Shown here: positions 44,986-57,415 of the stretch, in pieces
Layout of the letters: every line of letters starts with the position of its first letter
How positions within the stretch are numbered: position 1 is the first letter of the stretch
Assembly: GCA_020091685.1 (NCBI GenBank)
Contig: CM034599.1
Span: forward strand, 2,759,641 to 2,823,640
From: Lutjanus erythropterus
Taxonomy: Eukaryota > Chordata > Actinopteri > Lutjaniformes > Lutjanidae
Reading direction: 5' to 3'
Length of the DNA: 64,000 bases
The notes under the pieces: model-generated
What the model saw: the letters and a program-made list of their open reading frames with translations, nothing else
What the model was told of the DNA's origin: nothing
Database searches by the model: none
Made by a program: the position numbers and the translations under genes

Positions 44986-47900
44986 TAGTGCTCTGCAATT
45001 TGTCTAACCTCTGTTTAACCACAAAGCTTCCTTCTGATGGGAAACCAGTAGAAAAAATTAAATGCTATACTTCCATTACTTACATATTCCTTTGTAATGC
45101 CTTCCTAATGGTGGTATTTAAGAGCAGTGGGGGAGGGGTATGATTGGTGATGTAGTCTTTCTTTTTTTTTTTTTTCCTTTTTGCATGCATCCTTGCCTGA
45201 GAGCCTAGCGAATGTGATGGTTTCAGATTTGATTAGGCAGCCCAGGGGCCTCAGCAGTCCAGCCCTGCAATAGGCCAGCAGGGGCCTTGTACAGGCGTCT
45301 CATTGCTCACCATGCCTCAGTGGTGATGTACACATCGAGTGTGACCGCCCGCTTGATTTAAACAGCAGTCCAGCCTCGATGTGGGAGTGCGCTCACTCAG
45401 TGCAATATTGTGGCCCATTCATCCAGTAACCACTGGACATTGGTCTCTGCCAAATACGTCGGGCTTGCCACCACATTTGTGTTTGGAGTGAGAGAATCGA
45501 TGGTGTACGAGCGCCGTGAGACTACATGCTTGTGGGCCATGTTCCCTTAACAGTGCACGGAACAAATTTCAGCACATGTATTGACAAGAGCAGATTCACT
45601 GCAGAGTCACTATTTCAGCCAACGAATTAAAACTTTATTTAAATATGAGATGTGTCTCTAACTTTTAGACTATCTATTTATTTTTTTCATCTTACCTGCT
45701 ACCCTATATCAGGGGCAGGTAAACAGGGCTGGCGTAAGACTATAATTCTGAAATTACACAACTTTGTTCCTTCTTACAAATACAAGACGGAAGTTACATG
45801 GCACAAGGTACGTTACATCTGAAATGCTAAGTACCTTAAAACTTTTAATAATGTTTTGGTTTCACCTGGTGTCCCACTTTATGTGGGACTGCACAGCATT
45901 TTTATCCTTTGTCTCACTGTTCCACATAATGAGATGATGTTCCACAGTTTAATTGGCTCTAGTTTTCACCAGTCAAACCACTAGGATAGATGGGGAAAGG
46001 GGAAAATCGGGGGTCCCTCCAAAGATATGCAGATTTAGGTGGAATATGATGGAAAATACCACAAAGAAAAGCAAATACACCGACAACAATGACTGAGAAA
46101 GTATTTATCTGTTTTCTATTGTGTGGTACCCAGAGGGCAAAGTGTGAGATAGAAATGTTCATCGACCACACCTCCTCCTGATGCAGAATTTCTCTGGTGC
46201 ATCTCTGTCAGCCGCCAACACGTGTCTGTATGAGTCACCAGGGAGCAGTGACAAAACGAGTTGTGAATGAGACCAGATTATTGGTGGAGTATGGTTGCTA
46301 ATATTGGCTAACATTAGCATATTTTAGGTAGACGTTGCTGTGTAACCGAGTGTAAACTCACTGTGACTTCACAGTGATTTGTGGACTGTTTTGGAGCCTT
46401 GGTTTTGGCATTAAGAGCATCGTCGTCTGAGTTTTTTCGAAGCAGATGTGACCATATTCAGATGAGCGTGTGAAGGTGGTGAGTAGCGTTCAACATTACT
46501 CCATAATCTCCACTTATTGGAACCTATAAAGGCATTTAGAGAGTATACACCTTATAAATGTTTTTTTTTTATTTGGAGACCCAAATAAAAATCTCCTGTG
46601 ACCCACCTGTGTACAATAAGTCTTTGGGAATGACTGTTTTAGACTAATATATTTTTAAAGTAATAGGTAAGTGCCTGAGAATACCTTATATTTCCATTTT
46701 CAGTTTCCTATAACATCTAAAAGTGTCATATCTCAGACTTTAGAATAAAAAAGCTCCACCTGATCCATTTCTGTGGATCCTCTATGGATACTTTAACAAA
46801 ACAAACTTTGCTAAGAAGATATATTCTAAAAATATGGCAACTTGGTTCGCTTTACAGTGCATGCAAATTGTATTGAACAATGCAATGCGTTCAATTTCCC
46901 AACAGTCCAGGCAAAATGAATTTCACTATTCAGTGCTGTGTCAGATGGATCCTTTTGCATCAAGGATTAAGGGAACTTCTTATAATGATACAAGTTAATT
47001 CTGCTCAGTAAAGTAGACCTTTTTCTGTGCTATGGAGATGTTTGACTAACTTATATGCACTGCAGATGAAGCGCCCACAAGCTACATACAGTATGAAACC
47101 ATTTTGGGGGTGAGACGCTTCCAACACAGCATATCTCACTTGTACAGTCACGCACAGTAGCTTGTGTTCTGCCCATGAAAGGCTAATGAAGAAATGCACA
47201 ATGAAGTTTTTTTTCATGTGTTGATTTAAATCTCTTATTCGTCGCCCGGCACCAAACAATGATTCTATTTGCAATTTAGTGGCCTTGTAAACCAGCCCAT
47301 CATACCATTTCTTTATGTGGGAGCATAGCAGCCTGTGAACAAGTTATATTTAGAAATTCAATTCTTTACCCAGACCCCTCAGCCCGAAGGTCTTTGCTTT
47401 GCACAAAATGAGCAAAGTTATTTTCATTTCCTAATGGTCACCACAGCCAAGCAGTAATGAGCAGGGCCAAGGAGGATTGTTATTTTCTTAAGGACCAAAT
47501 TAAAAAAAAAGAAAGAAAGAAAGAAAAAAGAAAACCCTGAGTAGTTCTATCATTACAAAGGGAGGCCTGGAGGAGAGTTTGCAGTTCATTAGTCTACACA
47601 CTTGGTCCTCCTGGTCCTACAGGGTGAGGGAATATGGGTGATAAATTGTGCATCCATTCACTTCCACAGTGTAAGTTGTCATTAAAGGCCCAATCTGGAA
47701 TTGGAATATAGTGCCACCTTTGAGATCCACCTGCTGCTGTAGCTGTGTTTGTATTTATTTTGTAGGTCTGGAGACTTTTATAACTCCCACAGAGAATGAC
47801 TGAGGTCCTGAAATAAAGACTACCAGGTATGTAATAGCCTTTAAAGGTATTTTGAACCTAGAATGATTTAGCTTTGTAAAGTTTATAAATGCCAGGAAAA

Positions 47901-48050
47901 AATGGACCTGGGTTTTCTTTTCGTAATGCTGTTTGTAGAAGAGTAAAAGGCAGATTTCTTTCGATCACCCAGGGCCCTGTTCTTCACACATCGCTAACTG
48001 AGTTATCCATATTAAACTGACCTGAGTGTGGACCTTTTGGTTCTTCAAGG
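44986..48050. other. Gene-free spacer, candidate conserved blocks
   Basis: 45180-45560 is GC-balanced, repeat-free and contains gatttgattaggcagc. 46850-47460 contains an octamer motif ATGCAAAT (46861-46868) with ATTGAACAATG just after it. T runs lie at about 45162-45176 and 46560-46570, and a GAAA run at 47508-47528. No exon is recognised. Confidence 0.35.
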
Positions 48051-48124
48051 TCCTTAAAAGATGCAATGTGTAGGATTGTTTGTCAACACAATAAAAAAAA
48101 AATATGGACACTGGCACTCAGAGA

Positions 48125-48126
<2 letters not shown>

Positions 48127-48163
<37 letters not shown>
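48127..48163. repeat. AAC/CAA trinucleotide microsatellite
   Basis: About 12 perfect units. It lies about 75 bp after ttaaaagatgcaatgtgtagg, an end resembling the 16201-16441 MITE family, so it may sit inside an eroded copy. Confidence 0.95.
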
Positions 48164-48984
48164 AACAGTTAGCTGGATCACGACCAAAATGTTTTAGGAT
48201 GAAGCCCATGGATGTACTCATCTCAAATACAAATGGCACACTTTCTTAGCGTGTAGTGTAACTTAATATATCATAAAAAGTTATCTATACATAATAAAAC
48301 AACATAAAATACAAAATAAATGAACGATTGTTAAAGGTACTATGTGGAAGTTTCAGAAAATCCTTGAACTGCAGTCAGGATCTTGTTTCTTGCACGTAGG
48401 CATGAACGTGCACCGTGGACATCGGTCAAAACTGTAACGTGACAGACACAGAACGAGACTCGACATGATTTACTGGCATCGTGTTGACAGATGAGGTGAG
48501 TTAAGTTAGGCTTGTGTTGTCCATTTTACTGTCCATTGCATGACGTGATGCAAAGCTGTGCTTCCACAACTTACAAAGATTGACCTGGAGTCCTCACACA
48601 ACAGCAACAACTGTCTGCTGTCGCTTGGACAACCCAACACCAGTCCTCAAACGTCTTTCAAAGAACCAAATTAGCTGAATGAGAATAAACATGATTATTT
48701 TAGCCTGAATTAGTTAAACTACTTTTAAAAACAAGGCCCTGATATTCTCATCAAGACATCTTCTGTACTGTATATGTCCTTAGGAATTGAATATACTTAA
48801 CATTAAACTATTTGTTCTGCTCAGTACAGTGTTGCTCATCGGTGCAGGACCAGTGGTGCTGCTCATCTGCATGATTCATAGGTGAGGCCACTGCTGTGTA
48901 TCAAATCGAGGTAAATCTGTCAGGTAAACAATGTAGTTTTTACAGTCTGGGACTCTTCACTGTGTCGCTGTGATGAAGGCTGAC

Positions 48985-49200
48985 ATGTGAAGTATGACAT
49001 CATGCCAGTGGGCAGCTTTTTTGAGCTCTGCACCAGTGAGGTCACTGGTCTCCTAATGACTTCCTCGGGGTTCAGACCCGGCCTCCTTCTCTCTCTGCAG
49101 CCCACGGGGTCCCCCCCCCCCCCACCCAGCGCACGGCTCACCCGGCGCGGGCAGCTCAACGCTTGGCTAGCCGCTCCGCTCATTGTTCTTAATCAAGAAA
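48985..49200 (+). repeat. Dispersed 200-bp element, partner of 21053-21240
   Basis: tatgacatcatgccagtggg, agctctgcaccagtgaggtc, actggtctcctaatgacttc and ctcggggttcag match the complement of 21120-21235 at roughly 88% by eye. Similarity continues weakly to tcaacgcttggctag and gttcttaa. A C14 run lies at about 49110-49123. Open frames on both strands (48920-49205) come from this element. Confidence 0.6.
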
Positions 49201-49300
49201 TGTGAGGCATAAAGATGCAGCAAGTCAGTTCATGCATGCCCAGTGGGGTCCTTTTTGTCAGACAGTCGGATGAAGCCGAGTGGAAAAAGCCTCTTATACT

Positions 49301-49302
<2 letters not shown>

Positions 49303-49342
<40 letters not shown>
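49303..49342. repeat. CA dinucleotide microsatellite
   Basis: About 20 perfect units. Confidence 0.97.
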
Positions 49343-49345
<3 letters not shown>

Positions 49346-51946
49346 TAGAGAGGAGCTGTGCAGGGAAATGATGGCTTCCACTGGCTGGTTTGTATGTGAG
49401 ATGATCACATACTCAGTTTACATGAACTTAAGCTCCTGCACATGATCTAGTATTGGATACAGTTGTTGTACATTGTGAGATAACAACAGCACACCCTCAG
49501 ATCTTCAAAGCAGTGCATTTTCAGCACACTATATATTTATTCTTGGTCCAAGTAATGGACCACAGGCCTAGAGTGATTTTTTTTCTGCATCTAAAGGCAG
49601 GATGAGAGGCATGTAAATCAGGCAGCCCATGTACTTCTTTAATATTTAACATAGGTTATTAGACAGGGCAAAGATTTGACCCCCGAGCGCTTCTGCACAT
49701 CACATGAATAACTAATGTTGGCTGATTATGTTAATCAGTAGTACTAGGCAGTGATGACCAGGAACGCAGCACCACTGCTGCAGGAGAGAGCTATAATCTC
49801 AGATGCATCACAAAAACACAGCCCGAGCCCATCATTAGCTCTGAAACACAGACACTACATACTGTGTGCAGCACAGGGTGATTTACACTTCACATGCTCA
49901 GCTTGAATTTTCCTTTAATATGTATACTGGAGATAAACATGCTGCATTTGTGAAGCTACTAGCTGTGATCTTCCTTAACAGATAATCAAATATTTGCATA
50001 ATGATAAGGACACTGAAGCTACACCAGGCAACTCTGCGTGTCGGCAGCTCCAAATGATGGCAGTGAGAGGAAACTTCCATATCTAGAAATCATGTAATGT
50101 GACTGCAGCTCAAACACTCACAGCTTATATTACCAGCCAGGCTTGACTCCAAATTATACCAAAGACACAACAACAACAAGTTCATCTGAGGGGCCGACAC
50201 CTTGAAAAAGTCTAGATTTCAGTCTTAAATTTATGTTCGTCATTTTATAGGGCCAGAAAAGTGTACAAACTGAACCTGCAAGTATTACAGGTGGAAGATG
50301 TAAGAACCCAGTGCATCACAGTGGAATAATAAGGTTCTGTCTGACTGACTTTTGTCAAAATTATTCACATATTCTTAATCTATGACAACTAAATTGTGTC
50401 AAATATATATATATTTTAATATAGCCCTATACCTTGCTTCCATTTAGTATTCAAGGATTCATGAATATGCACACACCTGACACACCCCGACCCCTAACTA
50501 GCTACATCAAACTCCTCCTGTGGCCTGGACATCGCCACCAACGATATGTGTAGCGCCACCCCTTCGATTAGCGGCATATGATGTCATATACCTAGACTGA
50601 CTGAATACGTTTTTTGAGACTTCCCTTGCTCACTGAAGTTTCAAAGCAAGAAATGCTCAGACGTGGTGTTTACTGCTTATTTCACTCCTGATATGTCTTG
50701 TAAAACATTGAAAAACACCACATGGACATGTTAACAAGGTTAAAAATGTGATTTTCTCTGGAGGTTGTCTTTAAAAACATTGCTTCTTTTCATGTTTTGC
50801 AAGATAGAATCTCATAATTCCAAGCAGAAAGTGATTTCATAGGATTAGAAGTTTCTATCTACCTCACAACATTTACAAATTTGATATGGTTTTGATATTG
50901 TACATACATTGTTTAGAATACATTGACAGTGTCATTTTTATGTATGAAAGAGAATTATTCCACAAATCATTTTGCTATTTGCAAAGCAAAAACTTTGAAG
51001 CTCAGTATCTAAGGTTTGGATGAGACGCCTCTGTAACAATCTATGAATTAATATTATTGACAGCAGCCTTCTGTAGGAAAAGTCTTAAATGTGTCTGTGT
51101 GCATTCAACAGCTATAGCAGCTCTGACATTTTTATCATATGAGTGAGTGAACTTTAGGCGAGCTCTACGAAAACGCCTACAATTTTTTTTCAAACACGAC
51201 AGTGCTGATTTTAAAAGCTTATTGCTGCGTCATAAAGCAAGTGCCTGTCTTCTCTGCTGTTTGTTTTGAGCCAAAGATAAAAACATACTCTTGGAAAGCC
51301 ATTTAGAGGCAGAAGCGGGTTGATCGTGGCTATATTCCATCCCCATCACCAGAGTTCTTTGGCCTCCACCATAAAGAATTCCAACGAGACAATTTTGCGC
51401 AGTGTGGGGTGAGCTGACAGGGAGTGTTATTAAAGCGCAGGGTGCTGACCGCTCTCAAAGTTATTAAAGTGCTGTGAGATTGTGTCTGTGATAGCCCTGC
51501 CGGTCGGGATGTCCTTCACACACACAGGTACATTACAGTGGGGATGCGGTCATCGCAGGGAGAGGTGGGTGAGGAGGGGGGGAGTAGACACACCACGACC
51601 CACTATGGAGCCCTGTCATTGTCTTCATTCCTCCATTAACGATAACCATAGTTAACCTCTGGCTGAAGATTCCCTCTCTTATCAGTGTAAATAATTCAGA
51701 TTTATAGCATCTTAATATTTTCAAAGTTAGGCGCTGAATGGTTGTACAAGACAGTTACAACATAGGCCTGGTCAATTTAAATCAAATGGTTTTCAACATC
51801 AGACATGTAATGCATTACAGGAAATGTTGAATGGGAGAACATTGGTAGTTTTCATCTTGGCTACATCAAAGTTCAGTAAAGATGTGGCTAACCTACGGTA
51901 GACAGATCCCAACAAATGAAACACCACATGTCTGAATTCAACATGA

Positions 51947-51948
<2 letters not shown>
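49343..51948. other. Gene-free spacer, candidate conserved block at 51160-51520
   Basis: 51160-51520 is repeat-free with balanced composition (gagccaaagataaaaacata, two ttattaaag motifs 50 bp apart). The remaining DNA is AT-rich with no recognised gene. An (AT)-rich run is near 50403-50420. Confidence 0.35.

Positions 51949-51987
<39 letters not shown>
51949..51987. repeat. TG dinucleotide microsatellite
   Basis: About 19 perfect units. Confidence 0.97.
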
Positions 51988-51988
<1 letters not shown>

Positions 51989-52304
51989 AGTTGGTCACAT
52001 GTTGTTGTCAAAGATGTTGAGTCTGAGCCTACATGCTAACAGTTAGCTGTCACGCTGAAGAGGTCTCCTCTAAAGAGCTACAGGAGGCTGAATGACTCCA
52101 TCCTTCATAAGGTTCCTGACGACAAAAATGCATCCATGCTGTTGAAATGTTTGCTCAGTTAATGTCTTAAGTGCTAAAATAATTCTCTCTCATCCTAATG
52201 AATACACTTATGATGCATACATAAGCACAAACATGTGCACATGCATGAATTTGGCCCAGGTTAACATTGTTTTGTATTTTTAGTTTGACCTGGAAATGCA
52301 ATTT

Positions 52305-52500
52305 GTTGCTTTCTTGCTGAGAGTTAGATGAAAAGACTGATACCGGTCTCATGTCTATACATATAATTTAAGGCTAGCTCTAACAGCCGGGTAGCTTAGC
52401 ATAAAGAAACAGGGGAACAGCTAGCCTAGCTCTGTACAAAGGTAACAAAATCCACCTTTAGCATCTCTAAAGCCTGACAATGTTGTATATTTGTTTAATC
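52305..52500. mobile_element. Fish MITE fragment (gagagttagatga family)
   Basis: ttcttgctgagagttagatg, gtagcttagcataaagaaac and gaacagctagcctagctctg followed by tacaaaggtaacaaaatcca are in canonical order for this family. The same blocks occur at 27400-27510 and 29036-29230. Confidence 0.6.
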
Positions 52501-52590
52501 TCTACAAAATCAAAATATAAACATTACACATTGTGGTTTTGTGGGGGCCATGACTACATTTTGGTAGTCATGGCCAACATTTATTCTAAC

Positions 52591-53214
52591 TGTTACGTGC
52601 CACAGTGTCTGTGTGGTGTTGTACTCTCCTGTGCCCAGGTTCCGCCCCTCCCCTCTTGCAGGTTGCAGTGATTGGCATCAGGTGCAGTTACTCTGCAATC
52701 AGGACCTGGTGCTTAAAAGCCTGAAGAGTGCAGCCAGTCAGGGCCAGTGGGCCATTCGGTGGACAGAAGTCTGCATCTCAGGGCCAGGGGGCCATTAGGC
52801 AGATGGAGGTCTGCATTTCAGCAGACTAGTCCTGCAGGGGCAGGCTAGACTGCTAGTAGTTTGTGTTATGTGCTTTGCTAGCTCTCCCAGCTATTGAAGT
52901 CACTCGTCTGTGTATACATGTCTTGCTAGCCTCATCAGCTAGCTTACAAGGGCACTCGTTGTCTTTGTCTTTATCCACGTCTTTGTCAGCCATCCTGGTT
53001 AGCAACGACACTCGCTGTCTTCCGTGTATTTGTAGTTTAAGTTAGTAGGTTAAGTTAACCCTTTTGTTTTAACTTAACTTTTGTGTTAACTTAATTTGAC
53101 ATATAATTTGTTAATAAAAGAACCTTTGTTTACATTTTTGTCTCAGTTTTCCTTCATTCCTTATTAATTATTGTTACACCCCTCATCTCCTGGCCCAACT
53201 TGGGGGTCGTAACA
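52591..53214 (+). mobile_element. Solo LTR of an endogenous retrotransposon, Ty3/Gypsy-like (fossil)
   Basis: A 624-bp sequence begins TGTTACG and ends CGTAACA, the TG...CA inverted ends of an LTR. It is flanked by TAAC on both sides (52587-52590 and 53215-53218), a 4-bp target duplication. A TATA-like gcttaaaagcc lies near 52710 and a polyadenylation signal (ttaataaaag) near 53111, so it is in + orientation. The end (cccaacttgggggtcgtaac) matches the TGTTACGACCCCCAA end typical of fish Gypsy LTRs in complement. No internal region is present, so it is a solo LTR. The perfect flanking duplication suggests moderate age. Confidence 0.8.
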
Positions 53215-53218
53215 TAAC

Positions 53219-54479
53219 ACTCCTTAGAATAAGCTAACCAGCAGCTGGATTCATAATGAACAGAGTTGTGTATCTTCTCATGTAAATGAGAAGATTGAAA
53301 TGCCAAACTTGCCTGTTACTTAAGTTTGACTTTCTGGTCACTATCTATCACTGAATTAAGTTAGACAATAGTGATTGAATGAAAGCCTTTGCATTTGTAC
53401 TACATGAGACGGGTGTCTGTGGTGACATTTCTGGGGAAAATCACATGTTTTCCATCACTTAGCAGCGGCTGGTCTGCCAGAGAGGCTCAGCAGAATTAAT
53501 GCAACAGATTCGTTCTTAAACTCAAATGTGTATGAAGCGGCATACTTTTTTTTTTTTTTCTGGTCCCTGCCAGCGTTGCAAGTAAACAGTTACTGTGGCC
53601 GAACAAACAAAGGTCGATGACTACAGACAATAAAACTTCAACAACACAAACACCGTTTGGATCTGTGGGAAGTGAGGTTCAATAAGCAAACCTGCAAGTA
53701 CTGCTTATTGCCATAGGTGCCACCAAAGAGACCAAAAAGGAGATCTTTGAGATTGTTACTTTAAATAAATCACTTACTTCCATGAAGCAGAGGATATTTT
53801 TATGAGGAAGACATAAATTTATATAACAATCTTGCAATTATGGTTAAAGAACTGTAAAAAGAAATAATAAATAAAGAAGAAGAAAAAGAAAACTAAAGTA
53901 ATATTTGACGAGCTAAGACAGCTAAAGGCTGAACTGGTCTGCTGTATGTCTTTGGTTCAGCCCCTAGGTGAGTCTCAGATTTGAATGTGGGGGCAGCTGC
54001 CTGTGTAAAATGATAGGCAAATGGGAGGAGGGCTAATGGACTGATTCTGTGGGTTTTAGAGGAGAGGGAAGAAGCCCGGAACATCAATCTGCTGTCAGCT
54101 CCCTCTCAATCTGTTTCAGCTCCACTCTGACATGACAGCATGGGGGACTACAGCCCTCGATTCATCACCGGGTCTGGAAATAACAGGACACCTCCAGTTT
54201 GTCATACTAGATTAGTCTGTGGCCCGTAACCACTGTCCTTAATAGAGTCTCCAGCGTTTCATCTGAGGTGTCCACTAGACCACCACTGTAGACCTCAGGG
54301 GGAACAGAGGGCGTATCGACATCCCTTCTACTGGCTCACACCGCTGTGGTGTGTTTCACTTCTACTGTGCAACTGAAGACATTCATTCAGAGATTCGGCC
54401 ATTAATTTATTTTATTATGAGCGTGGATCATTTATTATCAAAACTGAGCTGCATGCAGTTTATTTCAGAGGCAGGGAGT
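53219..54479. other. Gene-free spacer
   Basis: A T13 run lies at about 53547-53560. No recognised exon or complete repeat. Confidence 0.4.
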
Positions 54480-54742
54480 AACTAAGTACAAATAATTCAG
54501 TATGTATTTTTCTGACAACTTTTTACTTTTATTCTCTGCATTTTAATACAAATATCTGTACTTTCTATTCCTAACATTTTCAAACCAGACTCTACTTCTA
54601 GTTTTAATGCATCTGGGGGAAATTACTGATTATTTTTTCATTTTGCATCAACATCCAGACCGATTTCAACCTAAATGGATCGGACAATAAAATAGAAAAG
54701 CTGATTCCTTGGTGTATCCATCAGTGCGTGGAATGCACAGTG
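54480..54742. mobile_element. Fragment of a fish repeat (taagtacaaat/cttttacttttatt family), left part
   Basis: gggagtaactaagtacaaat, ctgacaactttttactttta and ctgtactttctattcctaac resemble the common fish element rich in agtacttttactt. The 55130-55220 segment (tttctacttttatactttac, tacatttcagagcctggaca, ttttacttgagtaatgaa) looks like its other part, displaced by the minisatellite between. Confidence 0.45.
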
Positions 54743-55050
54743 GACGCAACAAAACAAAAACAACAAAAAAAAGACAAGATGAAAACAACATAACAATACA
54801 TAACAAGATGAAAACAACTTGACAATACGTAAGAAGACAAAAAAATGACGCAACAAGACGAAAACAGCATAACAATATGAAACAAGATGAAAATGATGTA
54901 ACAAGATGAAAAAGATGTAACAATACAAAAAACAATAAAAAATACATAACATGACAAGCAACAATGTAAAAGATATAGCAAGACAGACAATAAAAAAGAC
55001 ATAAACAATGTAAAAGACATAACAAGACAAAAAGACATAAGACAAAACGG
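54743..55050. repeat. Degenerate minisatellite (acaagatgaaaacaacataacaat type)
   Basis: Units of roughly 15-26 bases built from acaagatgaaaa, cataacaata and aaaagacataa repeat about 12-15 times with drift. On the minus strand all three frames stay open for 115-140 codons, with Leu/Phe/Cys/Tyr-rich products, because the unit lacks T-rich complements of stops. This is a compositional effect, not a membrane-protein gene. Confidence 0.75.
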
Positions 55051-55219
55051 AGAGGGAGACTCAACCACAGAGAAAAGGTGAGGTTCACTTAGCTTTGCAC
55101 AGAAACAGCTGTTAGAAATGTCCTTCAGAGGGCGACTTTCTACTTTTATACTTTACATACATTTCAGAGCCTGGACATTTTCATTTTTACTTGAGTAATG
55201 AAGTTGAATCAGTACCAAG

Positions 55220-57399
55220 ACTTTTTTTTTTTTTTTTACACACATCTTGAGTAAAGAAAGTGTGTACTTATTGGTTCCATCTCTGGTATATTTCAGGCCC
55301 ACACAGAAACTCTGAAGCTTCAGGCACAATTCTCCAGGGCCCATAAGTCTGTATCTTGCACATAAAATCAATTGATTGTAATCCATAATATTTCTTAATT
55401 GGTGATTAGCTGTTACTTTGTGGATCACAGGTCCTGGCAGAGGAATTAGCCTCGGTCTTTAATAAGCACTTGACCAGCCGGTGAGGAAGTGTAATGGACA
55501 GTGCAGGGTTAGGCCGGGACTGTGATACAGCAGCTCCTCACTGCTTCCCCTCCTGACCTTGACTGGCAGTATGGCTCTTTGAAAATCTAAGTGCCCATCT
55601 TACAGTATGCCTGAAGCAATTTAGAAGTCCATACACATTCATATAAGTCCTACTTATTGATTCTTTTGCTGCTGTTCACACACAGTCTGGCAATGTAGAG
55701 TTTCAATTATCACTATGTGACCTGCCATTGTCTGGGAAAAATGTGATCTATAGCCAGGGAAGCTGAAAGTTTACAGAAAAAAATCTGTGAAACATCGACA
55801 GCACTGGTATGTATTCAATAAAGAGACATTTTTGACCTTGTAGACATAATGTCAAATATCCTGAAAGTTTTTAGACATACAAGTGATGTCCAGGCTCCAA
55901 CACAATGGACACCTCAACTCTCCAAGGGCAAAACTGTATTTCAAAATATAAATCTAAAAGAAGGAATCAGTGTTTGTCTGTCTGTCTGTCGGTCTGTACA
56001 TATGTCCTTCGCATTCCTCCACATCCTCCTCATCCATTCAACTTCACACTTGGTGGGTTTATGTCTGGGATGCAAGGACTATGACAACAATCTTTTGGTC
56101 AGTAACTCTGAAGTCTCAGAAACAAAATTTTCTCATCAGGCTTTCAACCCTGTTTGACATAGAGGCCAAACAGTGTAATGACGTCACATGATGCACAGTG
56201 GCCCAAAAATACTTTTTGTCTGTAAAACAGTGGATTTTAGCATCACAACTTGCTGAAGGAAGTCTTGGTCTAGTGCTCTACTGGCTGTGGAAGATGGTGC
56301 AGAAGTTGGCTTCATATGCCACTGACCAGTTGTCACAAAAATGAACACAGCCCCGCCTCCAAAACTGCATCCAGTTCTATGGAGCAAAACAGCCTGCACT
56401 TCAATGAATCTGAGCAGAACCACTGTAATCAAGGATCTCATCAACAGAGAGTGTCACACAATGCACAACAACCTGTAGAATATGACACACCCACTTTGGT
56501 TACCAAGGAAAAGCTGGGAGCCAACTTTTCAAGTTCTGAACTAGTTTACTTTTGGTGGAAATGCTGAAAACAGCCAGAAATTAGGTGCACAAACCGGAAT
56601 GGAGCTGCCTCTCATTGACCAGGACATATCTGATGCTATCTAACCAAGTGGTGGCGCTGTAGCAGCATCATCTAACTAGCAGGAAAGGACTCTTTGTCCA
56701 TCTGTATCTGTGCATTCGACTGTCCTTAACATCTCCACATCCATTTATCTGACCAACTTTTGGCAAGTATATTGCTGGGGATCGAAATGTGAGCAATATA
56801 GAGTATAAACTGGATCAGATTAGCAGTTCTCAAAAAAAAACAAAAAACAGCCATACCACAGCTCTTGATGATGCTGAAAGCAGCATTTCCAGAGGTAAAT
56901 TTGCAGAGCGGCCACAGCTGCCATGTATTCAATTCCAAAAGGCCATGCTCCGATCTAGAACTGCAGTAGTAAACCTACACTGGACAAAAAGACCAGTCCA
57001 TGCATCAAGTCCTCAATGATTTCTCCATGTAACTGTTGTCAATTTTGTCTGTACAGTATAGGCCCCCTGATGGATACAGGACTGCTGGGGGGCTGCTTAT
57101 TTAGCCCGGGATGATGTGCGCTGCCTCTGGCTCCAGAGGCTGCCCCTCTTCCTGTTTACCTGGGAGTCCTTTGGGGTGAGGTTGAGCTGAAAAGCCCAGT
57201 CGGAGCCAGTCAAAGGGAGCGTGGCGCAGTCTTGACCCTGGCGCTCCACTCATTGTGTAGTGCAGCGGTGTAATGAGGCCCTGTGTGGATATTGATATGA
57301 CAGAACAAAAGGCCAAGGTGCAGTAAGGACAGCAATCCACACGTTTCACACCATTTGTTTTTCACACCGTATCCATCACATTAATGGGTCACCTTTCTG
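55220..57399. other. Gene-free spacer with repeat remnants
   Basis: A T15 run lies at about 55222-55236 and a TCTG run at 55975-55992. 56280-56620 has phrases in common with the hAT-like MITE at 4565-4816 (aatcaaggatctcatcaaca, gggagccaacttttcaagtt), indicating a degraded relative. 57050-57400 is repeat-free, GC-balanced DNA and a candidate conserved block. Confidence 0.4.
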
Positions 57400-57415
57400 T
57401 GACAGCTCATGATTA
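57400..57415 (+). promoter_or_regulatory. MEIS/PREP-like and homeodomain-like motif pair
   Basis: tgacagctcatgatta holds a MEIS/PREP-type TGACAG and a PBX/HOX-type TGATTA four bases later. A single occurrence is statistically weak. Confidence 0.25.

Noticed and set aside
48054-48249. Val-rich or Thr-rich repeat peptide
   Set aside because: Translation of a CAA microsatellite in both directions.
54666-55088. Hydrophobic 115-140 codon frames on the minus strand resembling membrane proteins
   Set aside because: All three frames are open at once over a degenerate minisatellite; the products are a by-product of unit composition.
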